Source: an uncultured Candidatus Nitrosopumilus sp.
Lineage (GTDB): Archaea > Thermoproteota > Nitrososphaeria > Nitrososphaerales > Nitrosopumilaceae
Length of the DNA: 64,000 nt
Assembly: GCA_951812655.1 (NCBI GenBank)
Contig: OX638319.1
Coordinates: 1,527,620 to 1,591,619 of the forward strand
Direction: 5' to 3'
The position numbers and the translations under genes are program-made. Under the pieces are notes generated by a model. The model was not told the origin of the DNA. It was given only the letters and a program-made list of their open reading frames with translations, and did not search any database. Position 1 is the stretch's first letter; each line of letters opens with the position of its first letter. Below, piece after piece: positions 8,283-17,268 of the stretch.

Positions 8283-8391
8283 GTCTGAAAAATCCGCTTT
8301 TCAGTAATTAATGCTATCGCAAAATTTCTTCAACATCGTCTCAGGATCATGCAAGTAATTGTTACTTATGTAGGAATAAAAAATAGCATAG

Positions 8392-8730
8392 ATGATGAAT
8401 GTGGTTGATTTGCATGATCCGCTCAGAGTAAACAAGAATCCGGACGAAGTGGAAATTTTACTTTCTTCCGGTAATTTCATACAGGATGAATTTATCATTT
8501 CAAAAATCGAGCTCAGATTATACATTGAGAAAACGCATGAAAAATTGGGAGAATACTCACTAATTACGTCGTTTGTGGAAACAGACAAGGGAACAGTTGA
8601 GATGATCTATGACGAAGGTTTTCGCGGAGACAAGCCACTGTCCAGAGCAGTGCAATTCCTCACTTCAAACCTCGGAATATCAGCTTTGGTTTTACGTTCA
8701 ACGATATCGCTACGTGAAAAGATCGGATAG
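8392..8730 (+). CDS. Conserved-looking hypothetical protein
   Basis: 112 residues; two adjacent ATGs (8392, 8395) can serve as start. The protein is a soluble alpha/beta type without Cys clusters, TM segments or known motifs; the C-terminal VQFLTSNLGISALVLRSTIS looks like a helix plus strand. Ends 2 bp before the convergent pentapeptide-repeat gene. Not recognised. Confidence 0.65.
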   Translation: MMNVVDLHDPLRVNKNPDEVEILLSSGNFIQDEFIISKIELRLYIEKTHEKLGEYSLITSFVETDKGTVEMIYDEGFRGDKPLSRAVQFLTSNLGISALVLRSTISLREKIG

Positions 8731-8732
8731 GC

Positions 8733-9230
8733 CTACCACGGCTTACCTTGTTTTTTTAATTGAATTTTTGCATAGTCTGAAACAGTATCCAAAGTATTGG
8801 AATCGTAATTTGCATCCGTAAAATTGGCCGACGTAAGAATTGCACCTTCGAAATTTGCATTTCTCATGTTCACACCCTCCAAGTTGGCTCCGCTCAGATC
8901 CGCATTTCTCAAGTCAGCATAAAACAAATCTGCACCGCGAATATCAGCGTCCTGCATGTTGGCACCGTACAATTCCGCATCCCATAATTTTGCATTTGAA
9001 ATATCGATTCTGCGCATGTCTGAGCCCCTTAGTTTGACATAGAACAAGATGGCCCCGCTTAGATCCGCTCCGCTTAGATCCGTGCAACTTAGATCCGCAT
9101 TGTGAATATCCCTATTCTTCAGAACCACCCCCTTCATGTTAGAATCGGACAAATCCCTACCTATCAAATCCTCATAATCAAAATTAACTTTTGAGAGATT
9201 ACGCTTTCTAAAAACATCTGATGGGTTCAT
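8733..9230 (-). CDS. Pentapeptide-repeat protein
   Basis: 165 residues, nearly all pentapeptide repeats of the A(D/N)Lxx type from about residue 28 to 145 (for example NADLSCTDLSGADLSGAILF). Such repeats build a right-handed square beta-helix. Some mimic DNA and protect gyrase, most have no known role. No signal peptide, so probably cytoplasmic. An N-terminal capping segment of about 27 residues and a short C-terminal tail ending KKQGKPW flank the helix. Confidence 0.88.
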   Translation of the reverse strand: MNPSDVFRKRNLSKVNFDYEDLIGRDLSDSNMKGVVLKNRDIHNADLSCTDLSGADLSGAILFYVKLRGSDMRRIDISNAKLWDAELYGANMQDADIRGADLFYADLRNADLSGANLEGVNMRNANFEGAILTSANFTDANYDSNTLDTVSDYAKIQLKKQGKPW

Positions 9231-9295
9231 TCTACAGTCCAGTCTGAAAAAGTATTACATTTGAATTTAGGGCCATATGAAAGAACAAACACGAC

Positions 9296-9448
9296 TTAAC
9301 GGTACAGCTCCAGCTCTTCAAGTATCTTCCCCATTGAATGCTTCCAACGTCTCATTCCATCAACGTCGTGAGGTCGGTTATCTTCCAGTTCTCTTTTTTC
9401 GTCGAGCAGTTTCTGATATCTGACAGGGTCAACTTTGTTGGCACGCAC
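9296..9448 (-). CDS. Candidate 50-residue charged microprotein
   Basis: GTG start at 9448 directly after an in-frame TGA. The peptide includes VDPVRYQKLLDEKRELE and ends WKHSMGKILEELELYR, a strongly helical, charged sequence with believable amino-acid usage. It occupies most of the 390-bp gap between the pentapeptide-repeat gene and thrS; the rest of the gap (9449-9618) shows only the AT-rich thrS promoter region. Confidence 0.5.
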   Translation of the reverse strand: MRANKVDPVRYQKLLDEKRELEDNRPHDVDGMRRWKHSMGKILEELELYR

Positions 9449-9618
9449 GTATCAAACTAACCAAATCAGAATAAATGTCTATTTCATGATTCGGTATTTC
9501 GTAACAGGTCAAGTGGAAATCCAAATAACACGACATATCAAATCTCAGAAAACATCGTTTATGTCCACAATGTGACATTTGAGAATCGTATATTTATGAC
9601 CGTTTCAGAAATCATATC

Positions 9619-11487
9619 ATGCGCATATTGCAGCTTCATTGTGATCACATAGAATTTACACCTACAAAAAAAGAGATAAAATCAGCTGAAGATATCGAGA
9701 ACCCCCAAACTCAAAGACTAGAAGAGCTAGTGGTGGCATTTGTAGCAATTGAAGACGGAGACGACGCATCGGTTGCCAAAAACGCAATCGGCCAGATCAA
9801 GGAATCCATGGGGAAAATAGGCTGCAAAAAATTATTGCTTTATCCTTATGCTCATCTAAGTTCCAACCTGGCAAAGCCATCTGTTGCGATGAGTTTACTC
9901 AAAGAGATGGAAAACGGCGCATCTGATCTGGATGTATCTCATTCGCCTTTTGGATGGACTAAATCGTATAAAATTCAAGTCAAGGGACACCCGCTAGCTG
10001 AAAGTTCAAAAGTGGTGACAAAGGATTCAGGCGTTCCCAAACCAGATGAGGAAATCACATCTGATGCGCTAAAGGGAGAATCAAAGATTAGATCGTATTG
10101 GAAGATACTATCGCCAGACGGAACCATGACCAACATAGGGGATTTTGATTTCTCTAAAAATAAAAAATTAGAAGTCCTAGCTAAATACGAATCGGCGAAG
10201 ATACGTAAGGTGGATCAGCCTCCACCCCACGTGGCATTGATGAAGAAAATGGGCATATCGGATTACGAGCCAGCGTCCGACTCGGGAAATATGAGATTCT
10301 ATCCAAACGGTCGTCTGATCAAATCTCTGATTGAACGGTATGTGACTGACAGAGTGAAGGAGTACGGAGGATACGAGGTTGAAACGCCAATCATGTATGA
10401 TTCTGAACATCCTAGCATGGTCAGCTACTTTAATCGATTTCCGGCCAGACAGTACAACATAGACTCGGAAGGGAAGAAACTCTTTTTGAGGTTTGCTGCG
10501 TGCTTTGGTCAATTCCTAATGGCCAATCAGTACCAACTGTCATACAAGAACTTACCATACAAGCTGTATGAGCTTACCAGGTACAGCTTTAGACGCGAGC
10601 AGTCAGGCGAACTGGTGGGATTGAGACGGCTCAGGGCTTTTACCATGCCAGACTGTCACGCGTTTTGCAAGGACCTTGAACAGGCTGTTGAAGAGATAAA
10701 GGTCAGGTTTGATCTATCTCAAAACGTCCTTCGAAATCTCGGAGTCAACGAGGACGATTACGAAATGGCAATCAGGTTCACGGAGGATTTTTACAATGAG
10801 AACAAATCCTCAATTGAGGAATTAGTCAAGAAGCACGGTAGGCCAGTGCTAGTCGAGATGTGGAAAGAGAAATTCTTTTACTTTGTTTTAAAGTGGGAGC
10901 TCAATTTCGTAGACAGCCTTGGAAAGGCATCGGCTTTATCCACAGATCAGATCGATGTTGAGAACGGTGGCAGGTACGGCATAGACTTTGTAGACGAAAA
11001 CAACAACAAACAGCATCCAATCATTTTACACAATTCTCCAAGCGGAGCAATAGAGAGAATCATTTACGTACTGCTTGAAAAAGCTGCAAGAGAATCATAC
11101 GAGGGCAGAAAGCCCCAATTTCCCTTATGGTTGGCACCAACTCAAGTACGGATCATTCCTCTCAAAGAGGAATTCAGAGAGTTTGCCGAGAAATTGAGCG
11201 ACAGTATTTCTGAGAAAGACATTCGAGTAGACGTTGATGACAGAAATGAGAGCATTGGAAAAAGAATACGCGAAGCAGAAAAAGAATGGATTAGGTATAT
11301 TTTGGTCATTGGCGAAAAGGAAGCAGGTTCTCAAAACCTCAGCATCAGAGACAGGCAGACAGGAACTGTGCGAGAATTGTCTTTTGAAGAGTTCATATCA
11401 GAAATTAAAGAACAGACAGAGGGCAAGCCAACAACAGGTTTGAATTTACCAAAACATCTCTCAAAGAGACCAAAATTAATGGTATAG
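9619..11487 (+). CDS. thrS: Threonyl-tRNA synthetase (archaeal type)
   Basis: A 622-residue class II synthetase. The N-terminal 140 residues (MRILQLHCDHIEFTP onward) are the archaeal editing domain related to D-aminoacyl-tRNA deacylase, which removes mischarged serine. The catalytic core follows, with the motif 2-type YELTRYSFRREQSGELVGL and the zinc-site-type CFGQFLM segment and DCHAFC; the C-terminal anticodon-binding domain begins near PLWLAPTQVRIIPL. Length and order are normal. The start ATG at 9619 is preceded by TATGAC-rich AT sequence. Confidence 0.96.
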   Translation: MRILQLHCDHIEFTPTKKEIKSAEDIENPQTQRLEELVVAFVAIEDGDDASVAKNAIGQIKESMGKIGCKKLLLYPYAHLSSNLAKPSVAMSLLKEMENGASDLDVSHSPFGWTKSYKIQVKGHPLAESSKVVTKDSGVPKPDEEITSDALKGESKIRSYWKILSPDGTMTNIGDFDFSKNKKLEVLAKYESAKIRKVDQPPPHVALMKKMGISDYEPASDSGNMRFYPNGRLIKSLIERYVTDRVKEYGGYEVETPIMYDSEHPSMVSYFNRFPARQYNIDSEGKKLFLRFAACFGQFLMANQYQLSYKNLPYKLYELTRYSFRREQSGELVGLRRLRAFTMPDCHAFCKDLEQAVEEIKVRFDLSQNVLRNLGVNEDDYEMAIRFTEDFYNENKSSIEELVKKHGRPVLVEMWKEKFFYFVLKWELNFVDSLGKASALSTDQIDVENGGRYGIDFVDENNNKQHPIILHNSPSGAIERIIYVLLEKAARESYEGRKPQFPLWLAPTQVRIIPLKEEFREFAEKLSDSISEKDIRVDVDDRNESIGKRIREAEKEWIRYILVIGEKEAGSQNLSIRDRQTGTVRELSFEEFISEIKEQTEGKPTTGLNLPKHLSKRPKLMV

Positions 11488-11607
11488 ATGCGATATTCAT
11501 AAACAAGTTTTATTTTTTCATTTACAACTTTCTGATACTTTCAATCAGATTGAAAACCATTTCATGGTAAATCATATTGCAAGCAATTCAGAAGTTCGAC
11601 GCAATCA

Positions 11608-12870
11608 TCATGTCCTCAACTTCCTTACAACTACAAATATCAATCCAAATGCGGCCAAAGTAAAACCGATGTAGGCATATACTTCATTTACAGAATCACC
11701 GTCGCTTTGACGGATGGTTTCAGGAGAGGATTCCGAGTAATGGATAGGAGGAACGGAATCGCCGATGGGGGAAATTCTGAGAATTTTATCGTCATTTATT
11801 TTTGGCATTCCTCGCCCATCCTGGTTACTGGTCAACACATACAAAAATCCATCAGGTCCAGTTTGCACATCCCTCATTCTACCAAATTCGTCCTGGAAAA
11901 GATTCTCATGAGATATTACGGAATTGGTTTCCAAGTCAAATTCGATCATATGCAAGTGGTTTCCACGCAGAGTCGCAACAAAATACTTTCCAGTCCATTG
12001 AGAAATTACATCTGAATCATAAAACTCGGAACCTGACGGAGCCCATGTATCATCACCAGTATGCAAAAGTGGAGACGTCATTCCAGGCATCTCTTCGTCC
12101 CCTATTATGTCAGGCCATCCATAATTGTGGCCTTTGACAATCAGGTTGATTTCGTCATTTCCTATTCCTCTCAAACCAGACGGTCCATGCTCGGTGGCAA
12201 CTAGGTTTCCTTCCCCGTCCCAATCGATTCCCTGAGGGTTTCTATGTCCCATCGAATAAACAGGCGAGGATTGCCAGGGATTGTCATCAGGTACGGTTCC
12301 ATCAGAATTAATTCTGAGGATCTTACCTCCCAGCGAACTTAGATCCTGCGATAGCGAAGGGTTGCCAGCTTCGCCAGTGGTTGCATACAATTTTCCGTCA
12401 GGACCAAATTGGATCCGTCCTCCGTCATGAAATGGACCAGCAGGTATTCCCTCGACCAGCACCTTGTCTTCAAGCAAGATCCCATCCGACAGATGGTATC
12501 TGACAATCTTGTTAGACGCAGATAAAAATTCGTTCTGTGTAAAATAGAGATATATGAAATGGTTTTCAGAATATTCAGGATCAACTGCGACACCCAGCAA
12601 TCCACCTTCAACGCCTCCGACTTCGAGGGATAGCAGAGGTTCATCTAGCAGATTGCCTTCTTGAATTACCCTCAGATTTCCATTTCGTTCTGTAAAGAGG
12701 ATGAGCCCGTCAGGAGTCCAATCCACACTCCAAGGAATTACGAGGTTCTCTGCAATTACGTCCACACGAACTCCGAGTTCAGGATATTCTTGTGCAAATG
12801 CAGCATTTGAAACTAAAACGGATGTTGCGAAAAACAACACGATGATGAACGTCTGTAATACAGTTTTCAT
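11608..12870 (-). CDS. PQQ-type glucose/sorbosone dehydrogenase, membrane-anchored
   Basis: A 420-residue exported protein. Residues 1-26 form a signal peptide; the six-bladed propeller follows with family motifs WSVDWTPDGLILFTER, HDGGRIQFGPDGKLYATTGE, GGKILRIN, MGHRNPQGIDW and ATEHGPSG; the last 25 residues contain a TM helix and a basic tail, so the enzyme faces outward tethered to the membrane. Family members oxidise aldoses with PQQ and Ca2+. Whether the host makes PQQ is not shown here, so the cofactor and substrate are inferences. Confidence 0.87.
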   Translation of the reverse strand: MKTVLQTFIIVLFFATSVLVSNAAFAQEYPELGVRVDVIAENLVIPWSVDWTPDGLILFTERNGNLRVIQEGNLLDEPLLSLEVGGVEGGLLGVAVDPEYSENHFIYLYFTQNEFLSASNKIVRYHLSDGILLEDKVLVEGIPAGPFHDGGRIQFGPDGKLYATTGEAGNPSLSQDLSSLGGKILRINSDGTVPDDNPWQSSPVYSMGHRNPQGIDWDGEGNLVATEHGPSGLRGIGNDEINLIVKGHNYGWPDIIGDEEMPGMTSPLLHTGDDTWAPSGSEFYDSDVISQWTGKYFVATLRGNHLHMIEFDLETNSVISHENLFQDEFGRMRDVQTGPDGFLYVLTSNQDGRGMPKINDDKILRISPIGDSVPPIHYSESSPETIRQSDGDSVNEVYAYIGFTLAAFGLIFVVVRKLRT

Positions 12871-12976
12871 GCTTTTTCATCGTTGAAACGTCCTGCATGA
12901 CAGATAATGGTTTGGATTTCAACTCAACGTCTAAAGACATAAGTTGATTAAAAAGGAGATTTGGATAGTCACGATC

Positions 12977-13855
12977 ATGAGCTTTCTGGATTTATACATG
13001 AACAGGAATCCCATGATTACCGCATCTGATGACGATGCAGAGCCAGTGGCCACGATTTTCGGGATTCCGTTTGATTCCACTCATTCCTACAAGCCAGGAT
13101 GCAGGTTTGGTCCAGACGCGATTCGCGATTCTTTTAACAATATCGAGATTTTTCATCCGGATTTAAAGATAGACTTAGAAAATGTAAACATCGAAGATCT
13201 GGGAAACACCAGACACACGGTAGTTGCCTCAGAGATGATCGACATGGTTAAGAAAGTCACCACAGAGCTTGTTTCAAAACAAACTCAGCTGTTCATTTTG
13301 GGCGGAGAGCATTCCATAACATATGGAACATACACAAGTTTTCCAGAAGATACAGGATACGTGGTGTTTGATGCACACTATGATTTACGAGACGAGTTTG
13401 CAGATATCAGACTGAGCCATGCATCGTATCTCAGAAGGATTGTTGAGGAAAGAGGATCTGAAAACATCCTGCATGTCGGAGCAAGGGCGTTTGTCAAGGA
13501 AGAGATGGAATTCCTTGCAGAAAACAACATCAAAACTATTTCAGACAGACAGATTAGAGACGGCAAGGGTCCAGAACTGCTCAAGGATTACGTATCTACT
13601 TTTGACAGCATATATTCCAGCTTTGATCTCGATGTACTGGATCCAGCATTTGCACCTGGCGTAGGAAATCCTGAAGCCGTGGGCATCGCATCAAGGGAGC
13701 TATTTGACATGATTCATTCTTTTGAAGAAACAAACGTTGTTGGCGTCGATATCGTAGAGCTTAATCCCTATCATGACAACGGCTCCACATCATCCCTTGC
13801 AGCAAAAATAATCTCCACTTTAATCGCAATTAACTTGAGTCAAAAAAGGAGATAG
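12977..13855 (+). CDS. speB: Agmatinase/arginase-family ureohydrolase
   Basis: 292 residues from ATG 12977 (MSFLDLYMNRNP); the TTG at 12944 would add 11 residues with no support. The metal ligands of the ureohydrolase fold are present: GGEHSIT, DAHYDLRD and SFDLDVLDP. The family hydrolyses agmatine, arginine or a related guanidine to release urea with two Mn ions. Agmatinase would feed putrescine to spermidine and so to deoxyhypusine synthase at 7188. The exact substrate cannot be fixed from sequence alone. Confidence 0.86.
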   Translation: MSFLDLYMNRNPMITASDDDAEPVATIFGIPFDSTHSYKPGCRFGPDAIRDSFNNIEIFHPDLKIDLENVNIEDLGNTRHTVVASEMIDMVKKVTTELVSKQTQLFILGGEHSITYGTYTSFPEDTGYVVFDAHYDLRDEFADIRLSHASYLRRIVEERGSENILHVGARAFVKEEMEFLAENNIKTISDRQIRDGKGPELLKDYVSTFDSIYSSFDLDVLDPAFAPGVGNPEAVGIASRELFDMIHSFEETNVVGVDIVELNPYHDNGSTSSLAAKIISTLIAINLSQKRR

Positions 13856-14033
13856 GCTCAAACTCATCTTAGTGCATGTCAGGCTAAACAGGATTCTTCG
13901 AAAATGATTTCACACCCGTGGAAATTCATGCGCAGAATTAATTTCTCACCACATATCATTTGAGTTCAAACAAAACGTGAATTGTGTCTTTTCTTACATT
14001 TTGGGTTTGTTTTGATTCTGTTCACTTTATTAG

Positions 14034-14627
14034 ATGGTGTTTCGAGTGTATCACGTGCTGAATAATCTTAGAGAATCACTACGTCCAGCCCTAGAGAAAA
14101 TGGGCAAAGGATTTGCGTCTACGGGATTGTCCCCAAATTTTTGGACATTCGTAGGACTAGGATTTGCGCTTGTTGCAGCAGTCATTTATGGAATGGGCAT
14201 GGAGTTCGGATTAGTCATAGGGGGATTACTGCTGCTTGTGTCAGGATTCTTCGACATGGTTGACGGTCAGGTAGCAAGAATCACTGGAAAGAGTTCAAAA
14301 AAAGGCGAATACCTTGATTCGATGTTCGATAAGATCTCAGAAGTTGCAATATTTTTGGGGATCCTGGTGGGAGGATATGCCGAACCGTATTTGGTATTGC
14401 TTGCGATAACATTATCGCTTCTCGTAAGTTATGCGAGAGCAAAATCAGATTTAATTAACATCAAACTCCAAGGAATTGGAATTGGCGAAAGGGCAGAAAG
14501 ACTACTGGTGATTGCAATAGTAGGAATCATAGGATTCATGGATTATGCCGTGCTAATCGTGGTAGTAATTGCAGGAATAACACTGGTTCAAAGAATGGTA
14601 TTCACTGTGAAAAATATTAAAGAATAA
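14034..14627 (+). CDS. CDP-alcohol phosphatidyltransferase (archaetidylinositol-phosphate synthase type)
   Basis: A 197-residue membrane enzyme with about six TM segments. The family signature DGxxARxxxxxxxxGxxxDxxxD is present in DMVDGQVARITGK and GEYLDSMFDKISE. Such enzymes replace CMP on a CDP-lipid with an alcohol; in archaea this class makes archaetidylinositol phosphate. The alcohol specificity is inferred. Ends 2 bp before the convergent S26e gene. Confidence 0.85.
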   Translation: MVFRVYHVLNNLRESLRPALEKMGKGFASTGLSPNFWTFVGLGFALVAAVIYGMGMEFGLVIGGLLLLVSGFFDMVDGQVARITGKSSKKGEYLDSMFDKISEVAIFLGILVGGYAEPYLVLLAITLSLLVSYARAKSDLINIKLQGIGIGERAERLLVIAIVGIIGFMDYAVLIVVVIAGITLVQRMVFTVKNIKE

Positions 14628-14629
14628 GA

Positions 14630-14917
14630 CTAACGAAGTTTTCCACGTTTTCTTCTGCTATCTTCAGATCTAATTTTGAGAATTTTGAAATGAATTGCAC
14701 ACGAAATGCAATAATGTTTCAGAACGGTCGGTGAAGCAATGTATGCTCCTTGTGCTCGCAATTCTTTTGCCAGAGTATGCTCAACCAGATTGAGTCTTGA
14801 CGTTACCTTCTTAGCCTTGTCTTTTGGGACAGTTTGCCCACAATTTGTACATTGTACTGTACCGGAGGAACCCTTTCCTCCCTTTGTACGACCTCTACTT
14901 GCACGCTTGAGTGGCAT
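14630..14917 (-). CDS. rps26e: 30S ribosomal protein S26e
   Basis: A 95-residue basic protein with a zinc ribbon: VQCTNCGQTVPKDKAKK and the downstream HYCISCAIH pair. S26e sits at the mRNA exit channel. Within archaea it is restricted to a few lineages including Nitrososphaerota, which supports the taxonomic call. Length normal, ATG start. Confidence 0.94.
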   Translation of the reverse strand: MPLKRASRGRTKGGKGSSGTVQCTNCGQTVPKDKAKKVTSRLNLVEHTLAKELRAQGAYIASPTVLKHYCISCAIHFKILKIRSEDSRRKRGKLR

Positions 14918-15041
14918 GAATTTGTGAAAATTCGCCTACTTATATTCTTGTAGAATTAGCAAAAAATGCATCAATATTGATTACGTGTGGAGATTATCCT
15001 CAACTTTTAATTCTAGATCGTCCTATTTTTAGTGATATCCA

Positions 15042-15149
15042 ATGCGTGGACTGTGCCATGGCTGTTTTTGTTCAGGAGTAGACCTGATTACAACTAAAGG
15101 AGAGATACTATGCCAAATTTGTGTCGATAAAAAAAATGCAAAAAACTAA
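15042..15149 (+). CDS. 35-residue zinc-ribbon microprotein
   Basis: ATG start; the peptide has CHGCFC near the N-terminus and CQIC near the C-terminus (C5, C8, C10 and C24, C27), enough ligands for a zinc ion. It is followed 26 nt later by the PfkB kinase gene on the same strand and may be co-transcribed. An AT-rich TATA-like stretch lies about 20 nt upstream. Confidence 0.6.
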   Translation: MRGLCHGCFCSGVDLITTKGEILCQICVDKKNAKN

Positions 15150-15175
15150 ATCAGTATAATTCTGAATTAATAGAA

Positions 15176-16045
15176 ATGAAATTGGCCGTTTTTTCCCACT
15201 GCGCAATTGACACCATTACGATTAACGATAAAAAATACGAACAGATTGGCGGGGCGGCATGCTATGGTGGAATTACTGCAAGACAATTCAAATTCGATGT
15301 AGATCTTTTTACCAAGTTTGGTCCAGATTTTCCCAAGCAATACCTAACAGAAAACAAAATCAACTTTAATAATTCTGAATCAGAAAACAAAACTACCAAA
15401 TTTGCTATTTCGATTACAGGCTCAGACAGAACCCTCAAGCTAGAAAACGAGTGCGAGCCAATAGATTATTTGAAAGCTGATGCTGACGGTCATGTGGTGA
15501 GTCCGATATACCACGAGATACATGACGACACATTTAAAAAAATCAAAAAGGATTCAAATTTTCTTTTTGTTGATCCTCAGGGGTTTCTGAGGAAAAAAGA
15601 TGCGGATAACAACATTGTTTTGAAGAAAGCAGATTTGGATCTTTCAGGAGTTAATGCAATTAAAGTAAATCCTGAGGAAGCGCAGCAAATTGTTGATGGC
15701 AGTCACGACGAAATGATGTTGGCGTTACAGAAAAAGGGTGTCGAGCACGTGCTGCTTACAAACAAAACAGATGTTTCCATGTTGGTTAAAAATAAGATTT
15801 ATTCCATTACACTTCCAAACACCAGAGTTCACGACACAACGGGGATAGGAGACATTTTCTGCACAACGTTTGCATGCACCATGCTCAAAGAAAAAGACTT
15901 CTTGTGGGCTCTTTGTTTTGCGGGCGGTGCTGCTCAGGCTGCACTCGAATCTAACAATGTAGGATTGCAAAAAATTCCAAAAAAAGGCACCATCCAGACC
16001 AACGCGTCATACTTCTACAACCTTGTAAAATTCAGAGACGTTTAG
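15176..16045 (+). CDS. PfkB-family carbohydrate/nucleoside kinase
   Basis: A 289-residue cytoplasmic kinase of the ribokinase fold. The N-terminal GGAACYGG and the C-terminal anion-hole motif DTTGIGDIFCTTFA (catalytic Asp in GxGD) are visible. The family phosphorylates sugars, nucleosides or cofactors; substrate cannot be predicted. It is short for the family and its N-terminus (MKLAVFSHCAIDTITIN) begins directly with the first strand. The ATG is 27 nt after the upstream microprotein stop. Confidence 0.85.
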   Translation: MKLAVFSHCAIDTITINDKKYEQIGGAACYGGITARQFKFDVDLFTKFGPDFPKQYLTENKINFNNSESENKTTKFAISITGSDRTLKLENECEPIDYLKADADGHVVSPIYHEIHDDTFKKIKKDSNFLFVDPQGFLRKKDADNNIVLKKADLDLSGVNAIKVNPEEAQQIVDGSHDEMMLALQKKGVEHVLLTNKTDVSMLVKNKIYSITLPNTRVHDTTGIGDIFCTTFACTMLKEKDFLWALCFAGGAAQAALESNNVGLQKIPKKGTIQTNASYFYNLVKFRDV

Positions 16046-16249
16046 CAGGTAATTTTTTGTAGCGTGTAATTTAGACAGTAATTTTGTGTCAGGATATCAT
16101 TATTTTGAATACCAGACAGTTTTCCAGATCATGTTCATGGTAAAAAGGCGATTTCAAAGGGAGGGATACAGTGTTTTTAAAGTAAGGGGATTTTTGTGCG
16201 TAAAATTACAAATATTCTTTTATTGCACTAAATTGACTGTTTTTTGAAT

Positions 16250-17248
16250 ATGCTAATTGGCATCTATGGTTCTGGTGCAACAGAATCATCTGCAAAGATC
16301 ATTAAAAAAATACTAGATGATGCCGAAATCAAATCATTTTCCATTACAAAATCTACAGGCAAGCAGGCAGATTGCATCATTGTGTTAGGCGGAGACAAAG
16401 GAGTAAGAAATTACTTTCACAAGACATTTGATTCCACCCTTCCTATTTTAGGCATAAGCGAAGGTGAGGCCAGCGGATTTTTAGCTCAGATTGATCTCAG
16501 AGAATTTGCGTCATACGTGGACATCTTAAAGAAGCAAAAATACTCAATTGAAGAAGTTCCCAGACTCGGAGTGAAAATTGATGGAAAAAACGTATACCCA
16601 GTGCTGAACGATGTTGCAGTATTTTCATCAAAGAGCGCAATGCTAATGGAGCATACTCTGAGAGTCAATGGCGAAGAAGTATGGCACGACAACAGTGACG
16701 GGATAATCGTATCCACGCCGATAGGATCATCTGCATATTCCATGTCCGCGGGAGGACCCGTGCTCTTTCAAGACGCCAAGGTTTTCGAAATACTTTCCGT
16801 GAATTCACTTGACGTTACAAGGAGGCCCATCATAGTTTCAAATTCCAGTTCCATAGATATCGATGACATTTCTGCAAGACTTCATTGTGAAGTTGTTTTA
16901 GATGGGCTTGACAGGTACAAAGTAAGCAACATTGTAGAATGTGCCCAGTTTTTTCCAGCTGCAAAAATTATCCGTCTTAAAAAAAATTCCACAGCCATTT
17001 CCGCACTTGCCAAAAAAGTTCACCTTGCCGAAGAATTACTCAGCATGTCTCCAAGTTCAAAGCTTCTGTTGAAAACGTTGGAATACGAAGGTGCGCTGAC
17101 TCAAAAAGATCTAGCAAACAAGACGTTGCTTCCTTCTCGTACTGTCAGACTGGCATTGAGTCATCTGCTGAAGAGAGGATATATCAAAAAGAAAATTTCC
17201 ATCAGAGACGCAAGACAGAAAATCTACGAAATATCGAAGATCGAATAG
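16250..17248 (+). CDS. NAD kinase fused to a C-terminal winged helix
   Basis: 332 residues from ATG 16250. The NAD/polyphosphate kinase motifs are all visible: IIVLGGDKG (46-51), GISEGEASGFLAQI in place of the usual GxNxGxxGFL, LNDVAVF, and DGIIVSTPIGSSAYSMSAGG (150-169). Residues 265-330 are an added winged-helix domain (LLKTLEYEGALTQKDLAN and SRTVRLALSHLLKRGYIKKK). NAD kinase makes NADP from ATP and NAD. The DNA-binding-type tail suggests it may also bind DNA or sense a ligand; that is inference. Confidence 0.85.
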   Translation: MLIGIYGSGATESSAKIIKKILDDAEIKSFSITKSTGKQADCIIVLGGDKGVRNYFHKTFDSTLPILGISEGEASGFLAQIDLREFASYVDILKKQKYSIEEVPRLGVKIDGKNVYPVLNDVAVFSSKSAMLMEHTLRVNGEEVWHDNSDGIIVSTPIGSSAYSMSAGGPVLFQDAKVFEILSVNSLDVTRRPIIVSNSSSIDIDDISARLHCEVVLDGLDRYKVSNIVECAQFFPAAKIIRLKKNSTAISALAKKVHLAEELLSMSPSSKLLLKTLEYEGALTQKDLANKTLLPSRTVRLALSHLLKRGYIKKKISIRDARQKIYEISKIE

Positions 17249-17268
17249 AAATGACGTAATCGAATTGT

